Below are positions 7,460 through 14,934 of a DNA stretch of 24,925 nucleotides, in pieces. Source of the stretch: Euryarchaeota archaeon UBA251. GTDB lineage: Archaea > Thermoplasmatota > Poseidoniia > Poseidoniales > Thalassarchaeaceae. Within the stretch, counting starts at the first letter, position 1. Each line of letters opens with the position of its first letter. A program made the position numbers and the translations under genes. The notes under the pieces were generated by a model, which was not told where the DNA came from, searched no databases, and saw only the letters and a list, made by a program, of their open reading frames with translations. Location: positions 1 through 24,925 of the forward strand of contig DAFJ01000018.1 in the NCBI GenBank assembly GCA_002497905.1, given 5' to 3'.

Positions 7460-8812
7460 GTGGGCGGTACAGTTGAGGGTCTTCGGACCGTTCTAAAGTT
7501 CGGAGGTTCCTGCCTCAAGAATAGTGCCGACATTTCTGCAATTGCTGATCGGATTCGAATGTTCAATCCCTCTCCCGTCGTAGTAGTTTCCGCTTTCTTC
7601 GGAGTTACAGATCGTCTCTTGGATGCTATCAACGATGTCCGATCACATTCTTTCGATCGAAGCAGTTTCTTACGATGGGTTCGAGATCATCATTGCGCTC
7701 TAGCACCAGAGATTCTCACCTCTGATTCTCTCCCACGGTTCGAAGAGGCCCTCTCCAATCTTGATGTTGCTCTTGCATCTTTGTTGGATGGAGACGGTGC
7801 GGAGGTTTCTGTTCTCGTGTCCGGGGAGCGACTGTCTTCAGTTTGTCTTGAAGCGGCCCTTTCATCTCGTGGCATCAAAGTGCGAGCCATGTGGGCTGAG
7901 AATGTTCCTATCAGGGTCAAGGGACGTGCCCCCTTTGTTCGTATGGATCTATCTCAAACCTCTGAATGTGCACGCATCCCTAGTAATGAGATACCTCTCA
8001 TCGCTGGTTGGTATGGTATTGACCAGTCTGATAATCTCGCCACGATGTCACGCGGTGGGTCGGACTGTACTGCAACCTATCTGGCCGCTATCATCGGCGC
8101 CGCATCTGTCGTAATCTGGAGAGACGTACCTGGAGTTCTAAGCCTCGATCCATCATGGGGAATGCGTGGCCGTCGGATTCCCTATCTAAACTATCGAGAG
8201 GCCGTGGAAATTGCATCTTATTCATCGCGTCTTTTGCATCCTGATGCGATTGAACCCCTAGTTGAATCAGGGATTCCGATGATTATTCGCCCCCTGCACC
8301 ATCCGGAAGAACCTGGCACCTATGTGGGTCCATCGATATCGATTGGTCATCCAACCGTGAGAGTTCTTGTCTGTCATCGTCGTCGCTTCGATCTTCTTTG
8401 GAGATTGCGTTCTGGAGGGAGCCTCTCATCAAGCCTTACTGGTTTAGGTCAATTGCTGCATAAGCAGAGAATTAGAATCTGGTCGATTCGTGCAGACCCT
8501 GCGGGAATCCGTGTGCTCCTGGATGAAGCGGATCTTGCTCGTGTCGAATCCTCAATCCTTGGTTTTGATTCTGAGGCAGAGATTCAGATTGGTTCTCCTC
8601 TTGCTCTTCTCAGCGTTTTTGGCGAGGGTATTTCTGCTGATCATCACGTGCGAGAAACGCTACTTGATTCACTGTTAGGACTCGGAATTGACGCATGGGA
8701 ATTGGAATCACAGGAAGAGGGTCATGCCATACATCTGCTGTTTAACGATGAGGATGCACCTACTGCCGTAGGACGTCTCACAGAATGCTTCGAACTTCTG
8801 GATGCTGACTGA
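7460..8812 (+). CDS. lysC: Aspartate kinase
   Basis: This kinase phosphorylates L-aspartate to 4-phospho-L-aspartate, the entry to aspartate semialdehyde and on to lysine, threonine and methionine. In archaea with this shikimate route, semialdehyde is also a substrate of ADTH synthase, the first gene of this operon. The N-terminal amino-acid kinase domain (about 1-290) shows VLKFGGSCLK near residue 12, then SRGGSDCTATYLAAIIGA, WRDVPGVLSLDP and SSRLLHPDAIEPL. The C-terminal 150 residues look like paired ACT regulatory domains (LSVFGEGISADHHV is a typical ACT strand-loop), so feedback control by an amino acid is likely. The only in-frame start is GTG 7460, with GGAGG unusually close before it (2-base gap). 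The stop is 5 bases from the convergent membrane protein gene. Confidence 0.93.
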   Translation: MGGTVEGLRTVLKFGGSCLKNSADISAIADRIRMFNPSPVVVVSAFFGVTDRLLDAINDVRSHSFDRSSFLRWVRDHHCALAPEILTSDSLPRFEEALSNLDVALASLLDGDGAEVSVLVSGERLSSVCLEAALSSRGIKVRAMWAENVPIRVKGRAPFVRMDLSQTSECARIPSNEIPLIAGWYGIDQSDNLATMSRGGSDCTATYLAAIIGAASVVIWRDVPGVLSLDPSWGMRGRRIPYLNYREAVEIASYSSRLLHPDAIEPLVESGIPMIIRPLHHPEEPGTYVGPSISIGHPTVRVLVCHRRRFDLLWRLRSGGSLSSSLTGLGQLLHKQRIRIWSIRADPAGIRVLLDEADLARVESSILGFDSEAEIQIGSPLALLSVFGEGISADHHVRETLLDSLLGLGIDAWELESQEEGHAIHLLFNDEDAPTAVGRLTECFELLDAD

Positions 8813-8817
8813 TTGAA

Positions 8818-9741
8818 TCAATCATCTGTATTTTCGCGGAACTGTTGGATCCGTAGTGGTAGATTCACAGCGAACATTCCTGCGACGATTAGGAAGACAA
8901 TCATTGTCCCTAGTGCAACACCGTAGACACTAGTAAGCTCAAGCGACTCTTCCATTCGTGCAGCAGATGTCTTGTCGATAATGCCGATGAATAGTGGAAT
9001 AATCACATTGACGAACAAGGTCATGAAGGCCACCGTGCCCGCGATTAGTGGAGTCAGGATTAACGAGGCTTGGTAGCGGCTCAGGACCTTCTTCTCATTC
9101 ATGACATAGACCTCGCCAGTGCGGATTGAGGTGTCAAGCATTGAGAAGCGGATAACTCCGTTACTGAGTTCGATGTACATCACAAGGAATACTGCGTAGA
9201 GGACAAGGAGGGATTTCTGGCCCCCCTCACTCTCAGGGAGTAAGCTTAGATCAGTACCGAAAGTGACAGCACTAGCGGCGAAACGCAGAGAAATTAGGAT
9301 GAACAGCACATACGAGGTGAGGAGGAATCGAGAGTCTCTCTGGAAGACCCCCCAGAATCCTGTCCCGATGCTGCCAAGGATGATGAGGACGTGGAAGGCC
9401 GTTCCAATTGCAGGTACGCCGAGCACATTTCCAAGTGCAAACCAAGGGGTGCCTGCTTGCGGCGTTACGATGTAGGTGAGGACGGCCAGAACGACCATGG
9501 CTCCACCACTAGCAAATTGCAGATTCTGAACATTCTTTGCTGCAGGTAGGAACTTCATCTTCGGTACGAGGGGGCCCCCGAAGAGGCTCTCGACAAAGGA
9601 AGGTATGTGGACTTCTGGGATTGCCTCTTTGGGAATTTCAGTGGAGGATGTTACGCGACCAGCCGCCTTCTTCCGTGAAGGAGCCCCCGATCGAACGGTC
9701 TTACCGTCGTATAGGTGCGCGGTGTCATTACTCGCAGTCAC
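8818..9741 (-). CDS. Six-helix membrane protein of the MoxR-DUF58 operon
   Basis: I do not recognise a named family. The 307-residue product has a polar, basic N-terminal region of about 70 residues (SRKKAAGR). About six hydrophobic helices follow, near residues 75-95, 108-130, 138-160, 175-195, 222-250 and 272-296, and then a short charged tail (RIQQFRENTDD). The start is GTG 9741, preceded by GAGGTGA overlapping the stop codon of the DUF58 gene, so translation is coupled to it. As the last gene of DUF4350-MoxR-DUF58-this, it is probably a membrane partner of that cassette. It takes the place that von Willebrand-domain or RDD-type membrane proteins hold in other MoxR operons. Function is inferred from position only. 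Confidence 0.75.
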   Translation of the reverse strand: MTASNDTAHLYDGKTVRSGAPSRKKAAGRVTSSTEIPKEAIPEVHIPSFVESLFGGPLVPKMKFLPAAKNVQNLQFASGGAMVVLAVLTYIVTPQAGTPWFALGNVLGVPAIGTAFHVLIILGSIGTGFWGVFQRDSRFLLTSYVLFILISLRFAASAVTFGTDLSLLPESEGGQKSLLVLYAVFLVMYIELSNGVIRFSMLDTSIRTGEVYVMNEKKVLSRYQASLILTPLIAGTVAFMTLFVNVIIPLFIGIIDKTSAARMEESLELTSVYGVALGTMIVFLIVAGMFAVNLPLRIQQFRENTDD

Positions 9742-9750
9742 TTCATCACC

Positions 9751-11067
9751 TCAGAATCCTCTGGCTCCAGCGAGAGCAGTTGATAGGAGCATGTCTGGCT
9801 CCCAGTCCATAACGTTCGCACCAAGTCCGCGAAGTTCACTAATCAGAATGTCACGCTCGGTCTTCAGTACCTCGTATCCAGTCCGGTCCAAACGACGTGC
9901 ATCGAATTCGAATTCAAGGCTACTTGGTGAGAGGACTGTTACATCGAATTCACGGGCACGGAAGTCACGTACTGCGTCAACGACCGTCGGGTCATCCTCA
10001 AGAGGGCTGAGAATAATGATTGGACTACCCTTGTTGATGTGTGGAATTATTCGATTGGTTACGACCTTGAGAGGGGTGTTTCCACGGGCCATAGCACCGG
10101 CGAGCTTAGTGAGGAGGATGTATAGCTGCTTTTTGCCAGTATCTCGATCAACACTCAATATTTCGTCGCCATAGATTACGAGGCCTACGGAGTCACGCCT
10201 GGATAGGAAATACTGTGCGAGGCTAGCTGCTGCTCGTGTGCTGTAGACAAGGGAGTTACGGCTGACTGGTCCCGTCTCGGCCACAGATCGGCTGTCGATA
10301 ATGAGGATAATATCGGATACGGCGTCACGCTCAAACTCATTCACCATCATCTTGCCTGCTCGAGCCATAGCCTTCCAGTTGACCTTCCTCATCGGGTCTC
10401 CAGGGATGTATTCTCGAAGGTTGTAGAAGTTTGATCCCTCGCCCGGTTGGCGGATATTCACTGCACCAGTGAAAATCTTGGGTACCTTGCTCTTGACGAA
10501 TGCATCCTTGACATCCTCCATCTTAGGGAAAACAAGGAAGTCGTCGTAGAGATGAATCTCTTTCTCACGGTGGAATAGCCCGAAAGTGTCCTGGACACGA
10601 ACTGCAACTGGGCCGATAGTGTAGAATCCTCGAAGTGGGCACTCAAGCGTGTACTTCAGTTCTGTCTCGCGACGTCCACCGAGTTCCATTAGGGCATAGT
10701 TTGCACCCTTCTTGACGCGCATGACTTCAGGGACACTATCGCGGACCTCAAGAATTTTCGAGAGATTGGATAGATTTTGGATCCTAAGTGTGATGTCGAT
10801 GTCGCTGTCTTCAAAGACACGTGCCTGAGAAAGTTGGCGCATAGCGTTCAGGTTCCTGAATTGGACTCCCTCGTCGAACTCTTGATCGTCCATTCGCCGT
10901 CCTGTGGCTGCTACGTCTGCGTGAGATGTGCGGAATGCAGCATACGTTAGGAAGGATAGGAACACTACTGCGACAGTCACTAACTGTTGATTCCTAAGGA
11001 CGAGCCCGAGGAGGTATAGCGCGGCGGCCAGCGATGCGAACATCGCGGACTTTCTGCTCCACGCCAA
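9751..11067 (-). CDS. DUF58 family protein
   Basis: 438 residues. Two N-terminal hydrophobic helices (about 8-24 and 29-46) are followed by a soluble region ending in the DUF58 domain. The diagnostic block is REYIPGDPMRKVNWKAMAR near residue 224-242. It is followed by MMVNEFERDAVSDIILIIDSRS, where the DSRS resembles the start of a von Willebrand A-type metal site. DUF58 proteins are nearly always encoded beside MoxR ATPases and are thought to be membrane-tethered client or adaptor proteins for them; biochemical proof is sparse. The start is TTG 11067; no ATG or GTG in that frame lies nearby, and a GGGAGAG sits about 8 bases upstream. The gene follows MoxR by 39 bases and couples to the next gene by overlapping stop and ribosome site. 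Confidence 0.9.
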   Translation of the reverse strand: MAWSRKSAMFASLAAALYLLGLVLRNQQLVTVAVVFLSFLTYAAFRTSHADVAATGRRMDDQEFDEGVQFRNLNAMRQLSQARVFEDSDIDITLRIQNLSNLSKILEVRDSVPEVMRVKKGANYALMELGGRRETELKYTLECPLRGFYTIGPVAVRVQDTFGLFHREKEIHLYDDFLVFPKMEDVKDAFVKSKVPKIFTGAVNIRQPGEGSNFYNLREYIPGDPMRKVNWKAMARAGKMMVNEFERDAVSDIILIIDSRSVAETGPVSRNSLVYSTRAAASLAQYFLSRRDSVGLVIYGDEILSVDRDTGKKQLYILLTKLAGAMARGNTPLKVVTNRIIPHINKGSPIIILSPLEDDPTVVDAVRDFRAREFDVTVLSPSSLEFEFDARRLDRTGYEVLKTERDILISELRGLGANVMDWEPDMLLSTALAGARGF

Positions 11068-11106
11068 GTCAACACTCTCCCGGAATCCGAATCCTCTGAT
11101 TCACTC

Positions 11107-12237
11107 TCAGACTGTGGGTACTGGAACCTGTCGGAGGATGTCGGTGACAACTTCCTGAGTCTCCAGTCCCTTGATCTGGTGTTCGGGCTTTAGGATTAGA
11201 CGATGCGAGATAGCGATTGGAGCTACAGCCTTGATTTCGTCAGGCGTCACGAAGTCGCGGCCACGGAGAGCGGCTGCAGCACGTGACGTCTTGAGAAGCG
11301 CCTGTGATCCACGAGGGGATGAACCGACGAGGACACGCGGGTCTTCACGAGTTCGAGCGACAATCTCAACCATGTACATGCGTACGGCTGGATCGACGTA
11401 GACATCTTCGCAAGCCTGCTGCATGGCAACCACGCGAGCGGGGTCAGTAATGACGTCAACATCGACAGCATCCTTCTTTCGCACAATTCTGCGGGCAAGA
11501 ATTTCGTCTTCGTCGGCGCGGTCAGGGTAACCTACACTCATCTTGAACATGAAACGGTCAAGTTGTGCTTCAGGTAGAGGGTAGGTTCCCTCTTGTTCGA
11601 CTGGGTTCTGAGTCGCCATAACGATGAACGGTGATGGGAGCTTGTGTGTCACGGTTCCGATGGTCACCTGCTTCTCCTGCATGGCTTCAAGGAGTGCAGC
11701 TTGAGTCTTCGGTGGTGCACGGTTGATCTCGTCAGCAAGAAGCAGGTTACAGAAGATCGGACCTGGCTTGAAGGTGAATTCTCCCTTCTTTGCGTCGTAG
11801 ATGTTTGTTCCAGTGATATCTGCTGGAAGTAGGTCAGGAGTAAACTGAACACGCTTGAAATCGCAACCTAGAGCGTCAGCGAATGTGTTCGTCATCAGCG
11901 TCTTCGCAAGTCCAGGATAGTCCTCGAAGAGAAGGTTTCCATTCGATAGGATGTTGACCATGACATTGTCAATGACGTGAGATTTACCGATAATCACTTT
12001 CTGGACTTCAGCGGAAATCGCTTGAGAAATCTGACCGACGGCCTGGAGACGTTCGCGCACTTCAGGGCTACTCTGGTGGCGTGGAGCCGGAGCAGGAGCC
12101 GGTGCTGCAGGAGCAGGAGCAGGAGCCGCAGGAGCAGGCGCCGGAGCTGGTGCCGGAGCGGGTGCAGGAGCGGGTGCTGCAGGGGCGGGTGGTGGCGCTG
12201 GGGCGCCGGCATTCGGTGGTGGGGGTGGTGCTGCCAT
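11107..12237 (-). CDS. MoxR family AAA+ ATPase with Pro/Ala-rich N-terminus
   Basis: 376 residues. Residues 1 to about 52 are almost only Pro and Ala; the AAA+ core follows. Core motifs: FEDYPGLAKTL (MoxR form of Walker A), GEFTFKPGPIFCNLLLADEINRA spread over the pre-sensor and Walker B region (catalytic pair DE), FIVMATQNP (sensor 1), YPLPEAQLDRFMFK (arginine-finger region) and LVGSSPRGSQALL (sensor 2). The MoxR ATPases form hexamers that remodel or activate partner proteins, usually with DUF58 or von Willebrand-domain clients, as in this operon. The ATG at 12237 is preceded by AAAGGAAAGTG, a usable ribosome site. The Pro/Ala head is absent from most MoxR proteins and may be a flexible tether; this is inference. 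Family assignment is secure. Confidence 0.95.
   Translation of the reverse strand: MAAPPPPPNAGAPAPPPAPAAPAPAPAPAPAPAPAPAAPAPAPAAPAPAPAPRHQSSPEVRERLQAVGQISQAISAEVQKVIIGKSHVIDNVMVNILSNGNLLFEDYPGLAKTLMTNTFADALGCDFKRVQFTPDLLPADITGTNIYDAKKGEFTFKPGPIFCNLLLADEINRAPPKTQAALLEAMQEKQVTIGTVTHKLPSPFIVMATQNPVEQEGTYPLPEAQLDRFMFKMSVGYPDRADEDEILARRIVRKKDAVDVDVITDPARVVAMQQACEDVYVDPAVRMYMVEIVARTREDPRVLVGSSPRGSQALLKTSRAAAALRGRDFVTPDEIKAVAPIAISHRLILKPEHQIKGLETQEVVTDILRQVPVPTV
12082..12234 (-). repeat. Low-complexity Pro/Ala coding repeat
   Basis: These bases encode the first ~52 residues of the MoxR protein, an imperfect run of Ala-Pro dipeptides (APAPAPAPAP-type) after a run of five prolines. On the plus strand it appears as GGAGCAGGAGCCGGTGC-like degenerate hexamers. 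The hexamers vary in third positions, so the stretch is not a fresh exact tandem array. Length could still vary between strains through slippage. Confidence 0.85.
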
Positions 12238-12262
12238 GTTGATTCACTTTCCTTTCAGGTTT

Positions 12263-13867
12263 TCACTTCTTCCCCCATTTGCGAATCGCGATTAGAAGCT
12301 CGCGTAGCTCTTGGGGGGAGTAGGTTCTCGAGGTGCTGTAAGCAAGTTCGACAAGTCTTGGGTCGCCAATCATTGTCTGCACCTCTGCGGGCGTCTTTAG
12401 CGCCATTTGGTCCCGTGTCAGGTCGTAGAATACCCGCACTTTCGCAAACAGGGCTTTCTGAACCCGCTGTCTGTAATCGCTTGAGTTGACCTTTGTAGGT
12501 CGTTCCCGGAAGCGTGTGAGATCAAACACGTGGCGCCAGTTTGCCTTCTCTGGAACGACCATGATAGATACTAGGAGAAGGAGGCCGAGATTCAAGATAA
12601 TCAGCCACTTTAGGAAATTATCAGATGTGAGCAATACGATGGTACTAATTGTCTCGATGAACGGTTGTGATGCTACCCCTGTAACGTGCCGACTCTCATC
12701 AAAGACGATATGGAAATTACCCCGCCCTGTTGCTATTGACTGGGCAAGGTCTCCGTTGTCAAATTCCATCATATCCCAAATTAGCGTGTGGACATACTCG
12801 TAGTTCCCACTCCAAGTTCCACCGGATATGTCGCGCTGCCAGCATGTGGCGCCGGCGCAATTTGCGTCGAGCCCAGCCTCTTGAGCGCGCTCCAGAGTCC
12901 AGTATTGGTTCGCGAATACTTCGTCATCTGCGAAAAATACGATACTTCCTGTGACCAAAAGCTCGCCATATTCGTTACTCGAACCAGTGCCCCGGAGTTT
13001 GTCCATTGCCGTAATTCCAGGGTAATCGATTCGGACGCTAAGTGCAATGTCTCCGGGTGCATCGTTCTCTACATTTCCTTCGGATCCGTCTCCTAGGATA
13101 TCGATAAATGCGCCTGGAGATGCATAGGCGAGAACATTCACATCGCGTTCGACATAATCGTTTGATTCGGGGTCATCGGATTCAAGGCCTCCAACCTGAA
13201 TTCCACTTGGGCCACGGTACATCACTGGCATTCTGCAGGAGTCGATAGTACGTGTGGCAAGAGCAGTATCACTACAACCTGTAGAGAGTTCACCTTCCTG
13301 CATTTCGGAGATGTCCTTGTTGAAACTGTGTAGGCCCCATACATTGGTTGGATGTCGCTCAATATCGCCATCCTCGTTCACGACCTCGTATACTTGATCG
13401 TTGTCAAACAGAGGGTCGTTGTAGTAGGTCAGGCCGAATTTACCAGCGAGGACATTGGCATTCTTGTTGTCAGATGCAACAATTACCTTCCCTCCCTCTT
13501 CAGTTACGAACTCAAAGATTGCTTGTGCTTCGGTCTCACCAATAGGCTTCTCTGGTGCGATGACCATCAGAAGTGTCCGGTGAGGATTTTGCCAGTCGTT
13601 GACCAGCATAGGCGTCGATATTGTGTTCCCCATTTCGTATCCTAAACCGGTGATGTCGCCAACTTCGCCGTTGCCGAGTGTGGCTCTGACATCGGTAATC
13701 TGCCCTGCACCTTGGGATTGGTCATACGCACTGTAGGCAGTATCCTTACCTGCGGCGAAGGCCATTGGGAGCATTAGGACTAGCAGGAGTGTGGCTGCGA
13801 GGGCAATAGCAATGACGAGGTTGAAGCGACTACCTTCACCCTCGTTAGCAACCATTTCTACCCACAT
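12263..13867 (-). CDS. DUF4350-like membrane-anchored protein
   Basis: 534 residues. A hydrophobic helix near residues 17-39 is followed by an outside-facing region. Segments such as LLMVIAPEKPIGETEAQAIF and GGKVIVASDN around residues 95-135 resemble the DUF4350 fold (a glutamine-amidotransferase-like Rossmann unit without known activity). The phrase GSIVFFADDEVFAN near 305-320 is another piece typical of this family. A second helix near 428-448 (WLIILNLGLLLLVSIMV) is followed by a cytoplasmic tail containing an FRERPTKVN linker and a helical end. It heads the MoxR operon, as DUF4350 genes often do. The listed start is ATG 13867; ATG 13855 (MVANEGEG) is equally good because AAGGATG lies at ribosome-site distance from it. 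Function unknown; probably a structural or sensing partner of the MoxR-DUF58 system. Confidence 0.78.
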   Translation of the reverse strand: MWVEMVANEGEGSRFNLVIAIALAATLLLVLMLPMAFAAGKDTAYSAYDQSQGAGQITDVRATLGNGEVGDITGLGYEMGNTISTPMLVNDWQNPHRTLLMVIAPEKPIGETEAQAIFEFVTEEGGKVIVASDNKNANVLAGKFGLTYYNDPLFDNDQVYEVVNEDGDIERHPTNVWGLHSFNKDISEMQEGELSTGCSDTALATRTIDSCRMPVMYRGPSGIQVGGLESDDPESNDYVERDVNVLAYASPGAFIDILGDGSEGNVENDAPGDIALSVRIDYPGITAMDKLRGTGSSNEYGELLVTGSIVFFADDEVFANQYWTLERAQEAGLDANCAGATCWQRDISGGTWSGNYEYVHTLIWDMMEFDNGDLAQSIATGRGNFHIVFDESRHVTGVASQPFIETISTIVLLTSDNFLKWLIILNLGLLLLVSIMVVPEKANWRHVFDLTRFRERPTKVNSSDYRQRVQKALFAKVRVFYDLTRDQMALKTPAEVQTMIGDPRLVELAYSTSRTYSPQELRELLIAIRKWGKK

Positions 13868-13924
13868 CCTTTCTTATTTCGCGCCTCGGAGTGAAACGCC
13901 TACCCTTCCCAACCCGGTTCCACG

Positions 13925-13932
13925 CATATATG
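13925..13932 (-). promoter_or_regulatory. TATA-like box of the DUF4350-MoxR operon
   Basis: CATATATG at this site lies 58-65 bases before the DUF4350 start. Read on the minus strand it would place transcription near position 13903, leaving a leader of about 35 bases. It is the only strong TATA-like element in the 108-base gap between the secreted-protein gene and the DUF4350 gene. Assigned by spacing and composition only. Confidence 0.4.
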
Positions 13933-13949
13933 TTGTCCATCGTTGGATG

Positions 13950-13979
13950 CTAATGAATCGACGGACGTCCCTTCATTAG
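13950..13979. repeat. Inverted repeat at the end of the hydroxylase operon
   Basis: CTAATGAA (13950-13957) and TTCATTAG (13972-13979) are perfect reverse complements separated by 14 bases, which themselves contain the self-complementary GGACGTCC (13963-13970). The right arm includes the stop codon of the secreted-protein gene. It could be a 3' hairpin that ends or protects the minus-strand transcript, or an operator for the downstream MoxR operon. No T-run follows it, so it is not a standard archaeal terminator. Confidence 0.4.
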
Positions 13980-14929
13980 GGGTGCAATTTGCGCTTTGAG
14001 GCCACGCTGAATGCAAGAAGGGTGGAAAGTAGTAGGTAGAAGACGCCTGGTGCTGGAACGTTTGTCTTTGTCACGATTGTCGGGTCATTGGGAGTATTAT
14101 CTTCGGTATCTTCTTCTGACTCTCCTCCTATAACCTCGATGCGAACCGTTGTTTCTACCCATACCATTGTACCTTCTGCCTTGGATCCATGTGAGCTGAC
14201 TCTGATATCGATGTCACATGCTCGAGGAGGGTGGGCTGCAGAGATGTCGAGAATGATTTTCAGGTTAGCAACCCCTGGGTTCTGGTCCATCTGTGGCTTC
14301 AGGACTTTGTCTAAATCTGAAGCCTCATCGACAGATACACTTAGCAATGGACAATCGTCTTCGATTTCTACATCTCCCATACGGTCCTCGCTATTGCCGT
14401 GATTGGTAACTTCAAGTTGGAAATCCATCATTGTACCTGAATTGAAATCAAGGGCAACCGTAGGGTCTCCAATCATGAGTTGGTAAATTCTCGGTATACG
14501 TATGTCCACTTCATCGCTTCGAGAGTCCCCTGAACCAATGGGTGTCCCTGCGCGTGTTTCTAACGTAGCTTCAATCTTCAATGAGGCTGTTAATCCTGCA
14601 GTATTCGTTATGACATTGACACCTGTAAGTTTCACAGTGAATGTTTCATTTTCACCTGCTCCAATACTTTCCTCTGTGGGGCCGTCACTGGACGCATTGA
14701 ATGGCACATCGTATTCGATAGCAACCTGGATTTCGGTCAATCCCGTATTTTCAATGAAGAATTCAACTGTAACCTCTCCATCTGTCGATAAGTCATAGTT
14801 AGGCCCATCATTTGGCTCGATTATTGTCAAATCCCAACCGAACGGATCCGGTGGTGGATCGGTTTGGGCGGTAGTAGCCGTGGCGAGTAAAGGTGCGACT
14901 AGTAGGAATATTAGCAGGCGAGCACGCAT
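13976..14929 (-). CDS. Secreted beta-rich protein with C-terminal membrane anchor
   Basis: 317 residues. It begins with a clear signal peptide (MRARLLIFLLVAPLLATATTAQ). Two Ig-like or CARDB-like beta domains follow, at about 35-140 and 145-265: each has a GDPTVALDFNSG- or FFIENTGLTEIQVA-type strand pattern in which 'ENTG' and 'TNHGNSED' are CARDB-like turns. Next come an acidic linker (GESEEDTEDNTPNDP) and a final segment beginning VPAPGVFYLLLST, one hydrophobic helix ending in SKRKLHP. That tripartite tail (Pro/Gly motif, helix, basic end) resembles archaeal PGF-CTERM-type sorting signals, but the motif is not canonical. The start ATG lies 5 bases after the stop of the molybdenum hydroxylase FAD subunit, so it is probably on the same transcript. 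No enzymatic motif is visible; a cell-surface binding or structural role is inferred. Confidence 0.72.
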   Translation of the reverse strand: MRARLLIFLLVAPLLATATTAQTDPPPDPFGWDLTIIEPNDGPNYDLSTDGEVTVEFFIENTGLTEIQVAIEYDVPFNASSDGPTEESIGAGENETFTVKLTGVNVITNTAGLTASLKIEATLETRAGTPIGSGDSRSDEVDIRIPRIYQLMIGDPTVALDFNSGTMMDFQLEVTNHGNSEDRMGDVEIEDDCPLLSVSVDEASDLDKVLKPQMDQNPGVANLKIILDISAAHPPRACDIDIRVSSHGSKAEGTMVWVETTVRIEVIGGESEEDTEDNTPNDPTIVTKTNVPAPGVFYLLLSTLLAFSVASKRKLHP

Positions 14930-14934
14930 CTACT

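Noticed and set aside
12082..12234. Possible CRISPR or minisatellite array
   Set aside because: The repeat is a degenerate coding Ala-Pro run in one frame, without unique spacers.
11977..12489. Plus-strand Arg/Ser/Cys-rich frame opposite the MoxR start
   Set aside because: It is the antisense image of the Pro/Ala-coding repeat and the end of the DUF4350 gene; its composition is an artefact of the repeat and it has no family features.
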